Assembly: GCA_036308445.1 (NCBI GenBank)
Contig: JAXJVS010000155.1
Location: 1-5,678 of the forward strand
Source of the DNA: MGBC113645 sp036308445
GTDB lineage: Bacteria; Bacillota_I; Bacilli_A; Erysipelotrichales; Coprobacillaceae
Length of the DNA: 5,678 nucleotides
Direction: 5' to 3'
The translations under genes and the position numbers were made by a program. Below, in pieces: positions 1 to 4,620 of the stretch (position 1 is the first letter of the stretch; each line of letters opens with the position of its first letter). The notes beneath the pieces are model-generated. The model saw only the letters and a list, made by a program, of their open reading frames with translations, searched no databases and was not told where the DNA came from.

Positions 1-110
1 AGGTTTCATCTAATACTTTTTGTACCTACTCATTTAATAAATATTACTCCTTTTTTTTCAAAATACAAGTTAAAAAATAGTAAAGAAAATAGCTGATTTT
101 TAAGCAAACA

Positions 111-141
111 AAAAAAGTAATGAATTATTCATTACTTTTTT
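111..141. terminator. Bidirectional intrinsic terminator downstream of the FNT gene
   Basis: Perfect 14-bp inverted repeat (111-124 with 128-141) around a 3-base loop. The core is GTAATGAA/TTCATTAC, flanked by A6 on the left and T6 on the right. Read on the minus strand it has a T-rich tail and lies about 40 bases beyond the stop codon of the channel gene, so it should end that transcript. Read on the plus strand the T-run also follows the stem, so it could stop transcription entering from the left edge. The stem is AT-rich, but its length and the T-runs on both sides make the call sound. Confidence 0.8.
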
Positions 142-182
142 CATTATATGTTTTTATTATTTTTTATTCATTTAATAATTTT

Positions 183-947
183 TTATTTTTTTGGTGTCCT
201 AAACATAATATAAATTGGTACAGCTAATAAAATACTACCGCCAACTATATTACCTAATGTTGAAACTAACATATGTAATGGCAATAGAGCCCAATTGATA
301 GAACTTCCTAATTGTACTATACCCATTGCAAATAATCCCGCATTTGCAATACAGTGATCAAATCCCGGCAATACAAATGCCATAACAAATACCATAATAA
401 CAATTAATCTTGCAGTCTGATCTTCAATCTTTATACCAGAATATGCAGCAACACATACAATTAAATTACATAATATACCTTTAATAAATAATTGTACGAT
501 ATCAAAATTTAATTTTGCTGATATAGCTGTTTCTAAATAAGGTTGTAACACTGCTTCTTGAGCACCACTTAATACAAATAATGCACAAACAAAGGCTATT
601 CCAACAACATTTCCAAAATAACACATTAACCACATTGGAACAATATCTCTAACTTTTAATTCTTTGTTTAAAACTGGAATAACTGTCACAAAACAGTTCC
701 CTGTAAAAAGTTCTGCCCCTAAATAAACTATTGCTACTAAACCAATACCAAATGTCCCAGCTGTCGCTATTTTACCAAGTACTCCATGATTACTAAGCAT
801 AGCTCCCAATGTATAAGATAATATACAAGCCATTCCTAAATAAGATCCAGCCATAAATGATCTTACAAAAAATCTTAATGGATCAGTTTTCATTAAATTA
901 TATTTAATTTTCCCTAGTTTACTTAAAACTTCTATATCTCTAAACAT
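183..947 (-). CDS. Formate/nitrite transporter (FNT) family channel
   Basis: Predicted pentameric inner-membrane channel for small monovalent anions such as formate, nitrite or hydrosulfide. At 254 aa it is close to full length for the family. Six hydrophobic segments are visible at about residues 30-52, 62-80, 104-127, 151-169, 179-211 (broken) and 222-249. Family hallmarks are the GAELFTGNCF stretch (77-86, the omega-loop region), KGILCNLIVC (156-165) with a conserved Lys156, the GFDHCIAN motif (195-202) containing the central pore histidine His198, and GNIVGG (232-237) in the last helix. The ATG is preceded on its own strand by AGGGGAG at good spacing, which supports this start. The gene is monocistronic, with a promoter about 27 bases upstream and a terminator downstream. 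Family membership is secure. The substrate is not: no pyruvate formate-lyase, nitrite reductase or sulfite reductase gene is adjacent. FocA-like formate export is the most natural guess for a fermenter. Confidence 0.93.
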   Translation of the reverse strand: MFRDIEVLSKLGKIKYNLMKTDPLRFFVRSFMAGSYLGMACILSYTLGAMLSNHGVLGKIATAGTFGIGLVAIVYLGAELFTGNCFVTVIPVLNKELKVRDIVPMWLMCYFGNVVGIAFVCALFVLSGAQEAVLQPYLETAISAKLNFDIVQLFIKGILCNLIVCVAAYSGIKIEDQTARLIVIMVFVMAFVLPGFDHCIANAGLFAMGIVQLGSSINWALLPLHMLVSTLGNIVGGSILLAVPIYIMFRTPKK

Positions 948-973
948 AAAAAATCTCCCCTCATGCCAATATA

Positions 974-1002
974 ATTATATAAGATGACAAATAAAAAGGC
1001 AA
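974..1002 (-). promoter_or_regulatory. Sigma-A promoter of the FNT channel gene
   Basis: On the minus strand there is TTGCCT (1002-997), a 17-base spacer, then a consensus TATAAT (979-974). Transcription would start near 967, giving a leader of about 20 bases that contains the AGGGGAG ribosome site. The -35 differs from TTGACA at two positions, while the spacing and the -10 are ideal. I see no FNR- or CRP-like operator overlapping it. Confidence 0.7.
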
Positions 1003-1081
1003 AGTATTTTTCATATAAATCATTCATTAAATCTTATCTTTACTCATTTAATCCATCTTCTCTTATAATCTATTTATTAGT

Positions 1082-1125
1082 ATTAAAGGAATTTTACTCT
1101 ATTGATCTGGTTCAGATTCTTTAAT
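1082..1125. repeat. Nested inverted repeat of unknown role (RNA leader element or operator)
   Basis: The outer arms ATTAAAG (1082-1088) and CTTTAAT (1119-1125) pair perfectly over 7 bp. Inside them, GATCTG (1104-1109) and CAGATT (1113-1118) pair around a GTT loop (6 bp including one G-T). A 15-base unpaired segment (1089-1103) lies on the left side only. This asymmetric two-stem shape resembles a small structured RNA more than a terminator, and no T-run follows it. The inner palindrome could equally be a protein operator serving either divergent gene. I do not recognise a known riboswitch consensus. Confidence 0.4.
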
Positions 1126-1222
1126 CTCATTGTTGATGATTATAATGATGCTTTTCTTACCATATACTTCTTTAACTTTTAACTTTTTCATAAATAGAAT
1201 ATAATATATCTGGAGGTAAATT

Positions 1223-1975
1223 ATGAAACTATTAGCAAGTGATTTTGATAATACATTATTATTCTATGAAGGAATGAAAGAAAAAGATTTAAAAGCAATA
1301 AAAGATTTTCAAAAACAAGAACACTTATTTGGTGTATGTACAGGACGTACTTTAGAAGGAATACAACGCGCATCTAAAGACTATGATATCCAATATGATT
1401 TCTACATACTTAATACTGGTTCTTTAATATTAGATAAAGATTTAAATATTATTTTTGAAAAGAAAATACCTATGACAACCGCAAAAAAAATTCAATCTCT
1501 TGTTGGTGATGATATTCATATGAGTCTTGTTATAGGAACAGATGTATATCATATTGATAAGTATGATATAAGAAACTATCCTGGAGAAAAGATTGAAAGT
1601 TTAAATGAGCTTGATTATACACAGATAGATTCTTGTTCATTTCATTATCCTAAAGGACAAATTGAAGATGCTAGAGTTATGATTAATAAAATATTAAAAC
1701 AATTAGGAAATGAAATATCAGCTTATCAGAATAATGAACATATTGATTGTACTGCTTTAGGGTGTTCTAAAGGAGCGGGAATTGAAATCGTTAAGAAACA
1801 TTTTAAGTTAAATAATAAAGATGTATATGGTATTGGTGATTCGTTTAATGATTTACCGATGTTTTCTCATGTAGGACATAGTTATACTTTTGACTACTCA
1901 CCTTTAGAAGTACAAAGGCAGGCAGATTCTATTACCAGTAGTCTTGAAAAGTGTATTTATGAGATTCTAGATTAA
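1223..1975 (+). CDS. Cof-type HAD-IIB family phosphatase
   Basis: Predicted cytosolic, Mg2+-dependent phosphatase of the haloacid dehalogenase superfamily. All four motifs are visible: motif I DFDNT (Asp7 nucleophile, Asp9 acid/base), motif II CTGRT (Thr40), motif III Lys183 in SKGAGIEIV, and motif IV GDSFNDLPM (205-213, Asp206 and Asp210 binding the metal). The residues between motifs II and III (about 80-175) form the C2B-type cap expected of the Cof/HAD-IIB group. The length (250 aa) is a little short of the usual 260-280 but nothing essential is missing. The start is supported by GGAGG at 1212-1216, six bases before the ATG. It has its own strand-matched neighbours only downstream, 249 bases before hom, which has its own promoter, so it is probably not part of the homoserine operon. 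Members act on sugar phosphates, flavin or pyridoxal phosphates; the substrate cannot be inferred here. No clear terminator follows the gene. Confidence 0.92.
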   Translation: MKLLASDFDNTLLFYEGMKEKDLKAIKDFQKQEHLFGVCTGRTLEGIQRASKDYDIQYDFYILNTGSLILDKDLNIIFEKKIPMTTAKKIQSLVGDDIHMSLVIGTDVYHIDKYDIRNYPGEKIESLNELDYTQIDSCSFHYPKGQIEDARVMINKILKQLGNEISAYQNNEHIDCTALGCSKGAGIEIVKKHFKLNNKDVYGIGDSFNDLPMFSHVGHSYTFDYSPLEVQRQADSITSSLEKCIYEILD

Positions 1976-2032
1976 GTCTTTTCACAAAAAATATGATTCC
2001 ATTTACCAAATTAGTAAAATTTAACCAAAAAT

Positions 2033-2061
2033 TTGACTTTTATATATAAAAATGTTATTAT
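2033..2061 (+). promoter_or_regulatory. Extended -10 sigma-A promoter of the hom leader and operon
   Basis: TTGACT (2033-2038) is followed by exactly 17 bases and then TATTAT (2056-2061). A TG dinucleotide at 2053-2054 gives an extended -10 (TGnTATTAT). Transcription should begin near 2067-2069, leaving about 24 bases before the leader-peptide start codon and about 157 bases before hom. It is the best promoter match in the window and places the attenuator and all three biosynthetic genes on one transcript. Confidence 0.82.
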
Positions 2062-2075
2062 TCTCTCAACTATTG

Positions 2076-2084
2076 AAAAGGAGG
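2076..2084 (+). promoter_or_regulatory. Canonical Shine-Dalgarno of the leader peptide
   Basis: AAAAGGAGG is followed by a 7-base spacer (ACGTCCC) and ATG at 2092. This is a near-perfect match to the 16S anti-Shine-Dalgarno and is the strongest ribosome site in the window, stronger than those of the enzymes downstream (AAAGGGG, GAGGGG, AAGGGGGAG). It is the main evidence that the tiny open frame after it is really translated. The overlapping 8-base palindrome GGACGTCC (2083-2090) is probably incidental. Confidence 0.85.
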
Positions 2085-2091
2085 ACGTCCC

Positions 2092-2148
2092 ATGAAAAAC
2101 ATGACCATCAACATTTATACATCCATAATTTTATGTGTAAAATGTTAA
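2092..2148 (+). CDS. Putative attenuator leader peptide of the homoserine operon
   Basis: An 18-codon open frame, ATG to TAA, reading MKNMTINIYTSIILCVKC. It lies about 24 bases after the inferred transcription start, has a canonical Shine-Dalgarno, and is followed by a terminator that ends just before hom. Twelve of its 18 residues are aspartate-family amino acids: Ile at 6, 8, 12 and 13, Thr at 5 and 10, Met at 1 and 4, Lys at 2 and 17, Asn at 3 and 7. The run from Thr5 to Ile13 (TINIYTSII) resembles the Thr/Ile-rich control region of enterobacterial ThrL in composition, not in sequence. The inferred role is to sense charged tRNA-Ile and/or tRNA-Thr: a ribosome stalled there would change RNA folding downstream. 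The caveat is that an AT-rich genome favours Ile, Lys and Asn codons by chance. However, several of the codons used here (AAC, ACC, ATC, TCC) end in C, unlike most codons in the flanking genes. The peptide itself probably has no function after synthesis. Confidence 0.72.
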   Translation: MKNMTINIYTSIILCVKC

Positions 2149-2204
2149 TGGGGGATTGTCTTTATGTATATAAGGAAGTCTCATTATCTAATGAGGCTTT
2201 TTTT
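2110..2204 (+). promoter_or_regulatory. Ribosome-mediated transcription attenuator upstream of hom
   Basis: Four structural pieces are visible. (a) Hairpin 1:2 pairs 2110-2122 with 2133-2146: 13 bp with one G-U and a bulged A2139, overlapping leader codons 7 to the stop. (b) A small 7-bp hairpin pairs 2159-2165 with 2170-2176 around GTAT. (c) A candidate antiterminator pairs TAATGGGG (2146-2153) with TCTCATTA (2179-2186): 8 bp, two of them G-U, enclosing hairpin b. (d) The terminator lies at 2176-2204. Antiterminator and terminator share 2179-2186 and exclude each other. Inferred model: a ribosome finishing at the stop codon (2146) covers 2146-2153 and lets the terminator form. A ribosome stalled at the Thr/Ile codons (2104-2130) leaves 2146-2153 free, so the antiterminator forms and hom-dapG-asd are transcribed. 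The weak point is that hairpin 1:2 overlaps the antiterminator at only one base. I see no T-box motif and no lysine or SAM riboswitch core. Confidence 0.68.
2176..2204 (+). terminator. Intrinsic terminator within the hom leader
   Basis: AAGTCTCATT (2176-2185) pairs with AATGAGGCTT (2190-2199): 10 bp with one G-U, closed by the loop ATCT. A run of seven Ts spans 2198-2204. It ends only 20 bases before the hom ATG and five bases before the hom ribosome site (AAAGGGG, 2210-2216). A terminator between an operon's own promoter and its first gene is a strong sign of conditional read-through. It cannot serve mainly as the end of the HAD gene, because it lies downstream of the hom promoter. Confidence 0.88.
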
Positions 2205-2224
2205 ATTCGAAAGGGGTATAAGTC

Positions 2225-3376
2225 ATGAAAATTGGTGTTGTTGGATTAGGAACTGTTGGTTTTGGAGTTGTAGAAATCCTCACTAAAGAAAAAACAAGAT
2301 TAGAAAAAGAAATTAATGAAGAAGTTACTGTTAAATATGGCTGTAACTTAGAGGAAGTCATCTTACCAGAGGGAATTATTTTCACTAAAGATTATAACGA
2401 CATTATTAATGATGATGAAATCAATGTTGTTGTTGAATTAATTGGTGGTACAACTATTGCGAAAACTATCATTTTAAAAGCTATTGAAAAAGGAAAACAT
2501 GTTGTTACTGCAAACAAAGCTTTAATTGCTCATTATGGTAAAGAAATCTTTGAAGCAGCTAGTAAAAATAATGTTAATGTTTTTTATGAAGCTAGTGTTG
2601 GTGGTGGTATTCCTGTTGTTGTGCCTGCTAAAGAAAGTATTATTGGTAATAATATTTTAAAGATTGAAGGTATTTTAAATGGAACGACTAACTTTATTCT
2701 TACATTAATGGAGAAGGATAATCTTGATTTTGATGAAGCATTAACTATTGCAGATGGGTTAGGTTTTGTAGAAGCAGATGCTTCTTTAGATTTAGATGGT
2801 ATTGATGCTGCTCATAAAATTTCTATTCTTGCAATGAACGCTTTTAAACAGTTTATTGACTTTGATAAAGTAAAAGCTGATGGTATTAGAAGAGTAACTA
2901 AGAAGGATATGGATTTTGCAAAAAAACTTGGTTATAGAATTAAATTAATAGCTCAAGCTAAAAAATTAGATAATAGCATTGGTATCGATGTTTCTCCTAC
3001 ATTAATTAGTTTAAAAGACATGGTCGCTAATGTTAATGAAGCATATAATGTAGTAGAGATTACTTGTGATTATCTTGAAAATGTTATTTTCTATGGTAAA
3101 GGTGCCGGCCGTTATGTAACTGCTAGTGCTGTTGTAGGAGATATTATTAAAACTCATAGTCAGGAATTATGGAAACATGATTATACTGGTAATAAAGAGA
3201 TTACTCCTATAACTTATAGTAAATATTATGTAAGGAGTACTAAAGCTTTAGATATAGATTATGAAACTTATTTCTCTTTTGAAAAAGATCATGTTTATAT
3301 TACTAATGAAATAGAATATCAATCACTTGTTGATCAATTAGATGAAGATTGTCAGATATTTAAAGTGAGGGGTTAA
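2225..3376 (+). CDS. hom: Homoserine dehydrogenase with shortened C-terminal ACT region
   Basis: Catalyses the NAD(P)H-dependent reduction of aspartate semialdehyde to homoserine in the cytosol, the branch toward threonine, isoleucine and methionine. The N-terminal Rossmann fold shows GLGTVG (7-12). TANKAL (95-100) carries the conserved Lys98. The catalytic domain shows YEASVGGGIP (121-130), NGTTNFIL (152-159) and the family signature at 176-198, with Glu183, Asp194 and Lys198 spaced like the catalytic residues of the yeast enzyme. GKGAGRYVTASAV (291-303) closes the core. At 383 aa it is shorter than typical Gram-positive enzymes of about 400-430 aa with a full ACT domain. After YYVR (334-337), the usual DEPGVL-type turn and helix are not recognisable, and only DHVYITNEIEYQSLVDQL (355-372), like the second half of an ACT domain, remains. 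Threonine feedback may therefore be weak or absent. The start is supported by AAAGGGG eight bases upstream. It is the first gene of the operon, behind the attenuator, and ends one base before the aspartate kinase start. Confidence 0.96.
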   Translation: MKIGVVGLGTVGFGVVEILTKEKTRLEKEINEEVTVKYGCNLEEVILPEGIIFTKDYNDIINDDEINVVVELIGGTTIAKTIILKAIEKGKHVVTANKALIAHYGKEIFEAASKNNVNVFYEASVGGGIPVVVPAKESIIGNNILKIEGILNGTTNFILTLMEKDNLDFDEALTIADGLGFVEADASLDLDGIDAAHKISILAMNAFKQFIDFDKVKADGIRRVTKKDMDFAKKLGYRIKLIAQAKKLDNSIGIDVSPTLISLKDMVANVNEAYNVVEITCDYLENVIFYGKGAGRYVTASAVVGDIIKTHSQELWKHDYTGNKEITPITYSKYYVRSTKALDIDYETYFSFEKDHVYITNEIEYQSLVDQLDEDCQIFKVRG

Positions 3377-3377
3377 A

Positions 3378-4607
3378 ATGAAGGTTATTGTTCAAAAGTT
3401 TGGTGGAACTTCTACTCGCTCACCTGAAACAAGAGAACAGATGTATAAAAATATGATAAGAGAAGTTGAGAAAGGTAATAAAGTTGTAGCAGTAGTAAGT
3501 GCTATGGGAAGATATGATGATCCTTATGCTACTGATACTTTACTTTCTATTGTCAATACTGAGTTTTTAAGTCATGAAGAAATGGATAGACTCACAAGTA
3601 TTGGTGAAACAATTTCTGCTCTTGTTTGTAAAAGTGAATTAGCTTCTAAAGGTTATAAAGTAGATAGTGTTACTAATGCCGAATTAGGTATTGTTACTGA
3701 TTCTAATTATTTGAACGCTAAGATTAGAAAAGTTGAAGGCAAGTATATTTTAGATAAATTAAAGGAAGCAGATATAGTTATTTGTCCTGGCTTCCAAGGT
3801 TATACAAAAAAAGGTAAAATTACAACCTTAGGTAGAGGTGGTAGTGATTTATCAGCAGTAGCAGTTGGAGTTGCTATTGATGCTAATGAAGTAGAGATTT
3901 ATAGTGATGTTAATGGTATTTATACTGCTGATCCAAGAATAGTTCCAGATGCTAAGAAACTTAATTATATAAGTTATTCTGAAATGTTAGAGTTATCTAA
4001 AAATGGAGCTAAAGTTTTAAATCATCGTTGTGTTCAGCTAGCAGCTAAACATAATATAGTTATTCATGCAAGAAGTTCTTTTGATCAAAGTAGAGGAACT
4101 TATGTGTTAGGAGTTGATAAAATCATGAAAGATCATTTAGATCAATTTGTTATTTCTGGTATTACTGGTTCTCAAAATGAAGCACGTATTACTTTAGTTG
4201 GGATAGATGCAACAGTTAATGGTGCTGGACTACTATTTGAAAGAATTTCAGATGCTGATGTTAATGTTAATATTTTTTCTCAGACTTTAGTTGGTGGAGG
4301 AAAGATGGATATTTCTTTAATTATTAATGATAAAGATGTATCTACGGTTGTAGAAGTTATTAATGATATTAAAGAAATTTTGAAACCTAAGCGTACTATT
4401 GTTAGAGGAAATATTGGTAAAGTTGCAATTATCGGTGTTGGTATTAGAGATAACAAAGGAATGTTTAATAAAGTTTACAGCACTTTATTAAATAATGATA
4501 TAAATGTAGAAATGACATCTTGTTCAGAGATTAATATTTCTTGTTATATTGATAGAGATGATGTTAAGAAAGCACAAGTTTTATTACATGAAGCATTTTT
4601 AGGTTAA
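3378..4607 (+). CDS. dapG: Aspartate kinase, DapG (aspartokinase I) type
   Basis: Phosphorylates aspartate to 4-aspartyl phosphate, the first committed step for lysine, diaminopimelate, threonine and methionine. The amino-acid-kinase domain (about 1-245) shows KFGGTS (7-12), SAMGR..DPYATDTLL (41-56), SIGE (74-77), GRGGSD (152-157) and YSDVNGIYTADPR (175-187). Two ACT domains follow at about 264-335 and 347-405; the second carries TSCSEINIS (380-388), matching the conserved effector-site strand. The length of 409 aa is full for a monofunctional enzyme. The SAMGR-DPYATD block resembles the Bacillus DapG isoenzyme (diaminopimelate-sensitive) more than LysC, but the effector cannot be read with confidence, and lysC would be an acceptable alternative name. 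GAGGGG (3367-3372), lying inside the end of hom with a 1-base intergenic gap, implies translational coupling to hom. A possible internal start at codon 250 is listed separately. Confidence 0.95.
   Translation: MKVIVQKFGGTSTRSPETREQMYKNMIREVEKGNKVVAVVSAMGRYDDPYATDTLLSIVNTEFLSHEEMDRLTSIGETISALVCKSELASKGYKVDSVTNAELGIVTDSNYLNAKIRKVEGKYILDKLKEADIVICPGFQGYTKKGKITTLGRGGSDLSAVAVGVAIDANEVEIYSDVNGIYTADPRIVPDAKKLNYISYSEMLELSKNGAKVLNHRCVQLAAKHNIVIHARSSFDQSRGTYVLGVDKIMKDHLDQFVISGITGSQNEARITLVGIDATVNGAGLLFERISDADVNVNIFSQTLVGGGKMDISLIINDKDVSTVVEVINDIKEILKPKRTIVRGNIGKVAIIGVGIRDNKGMFNKVYSTLLNNDINVEMTSCSEINISCYIDRDDVKKAQVLLHEAFLG
4109..4127 (+). promoter_or_regulatory. Candidate internal ribosome site and start for an ACT-only aspartokinase subunit
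   Basis: Inside the aspartate kinase gene, AGGAG (4109-4113) sits 11 bases before an in-frame ATG (4125-4127, Met250). Translation from there would yield 160 residues beginning MKDHLDQFVISG and containing only the two ACT domains. Bacillus subtilis aspartokinase II (LysC) and Corynebacterium aspartokinase are known to make such a beta subunit from an internal in-frame start at nearly the same place. The spacing is longer than ideal, and this enzyme looks more DapG-like than LysC-like, so the call is tentative. Confidence 0.42.
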
Positions 4608-4620
4608 GGGGGAGAAAAAA

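Larger units (their letters stand above)
948..1222. other. Divergent intergenic region between the FNT and HAD genes
   Basis: This 275-base AT-rich stretch separates two divergently transcribed genes. The left part carries the FNT promoter. The middle holds a nested inverted repeat (1082-1125). The right part should carry the HAD promoter, but no convincing one is seen. TATAAT hexamers occur on the plus strand at 1064-1069, 1141-1146 and 1200-1205. Each has a poor -35, and the last would start transcription at about 1212, inside the ribosome site. If the promoter is the one at 1064-1069, the HAD mRNA would have a leader of nearly 150 bases that includes the inverted repeat. No protein-coding gene is supported. 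Confidence 0.5.

Noticed and set aside
10..33. Seven-codon minus-strand frame (MSRYKKY) at the left edge with AAGGAG upstream
   Set aside because: The spacing of 13 bases is too long. It is followed directly by another ATG at 9-7, but too little sequence remains to tell whether a gene begins off the window.
30..178. Direct repeat TCATTTAATAA at 30-40 and 168-178
   Set aside because: It is only 11 bases of pure AT-rich sequence in an AT-rich genome, with no accompanying mobile-element features.
1105..1125. TGGTTCAGATTC resembling the T-arm of a tRNA
   Set aside because: No matching 3' stem half, acceptor stem, anticodon arm or D-arm can be found on either strand.
1136..1204. 22-codon plus-strand frame (starting MIIMMLFLPY) before the HAD gene
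   Set aside because: No Shine-Dalgarno precedes it and no terminator or known leader logic follows it. It is hydrophobic by base composition.
1200..1205. Consensus TATAAT immediately before the HAD ribosome site as its promoter
   Set aside because: Transcription would start around 1212, inside the Shine-Dalgarno GGAGG, and no acceptable -35 lies 16-18 bases upstream.
2002..2018. TTTAC/GTAAA inverted repeat after the HAD gene as a terminator
   Set aside because: It has only 5 AT-rich base pairs with a 7-base loop and no T-run. An operator role is possible but has no support.
2164..2290. Second small frame in the hom leader, starting ATG at 2164 after a GGGGG run
   Set aside because: It runs out of frame into hom, gives a Trp/Cys-rich nonsense-like product, and the G-run is better explained as part of the antiterminator.
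2203..2385. Minus-strand 60-codon open frame
   Set aside because: It lies antisense over the start of hom, has no ribosome site, and its low-complexity Thr/Pro/Ser-rich product mirrors the codon pattern of the Rossmann region.
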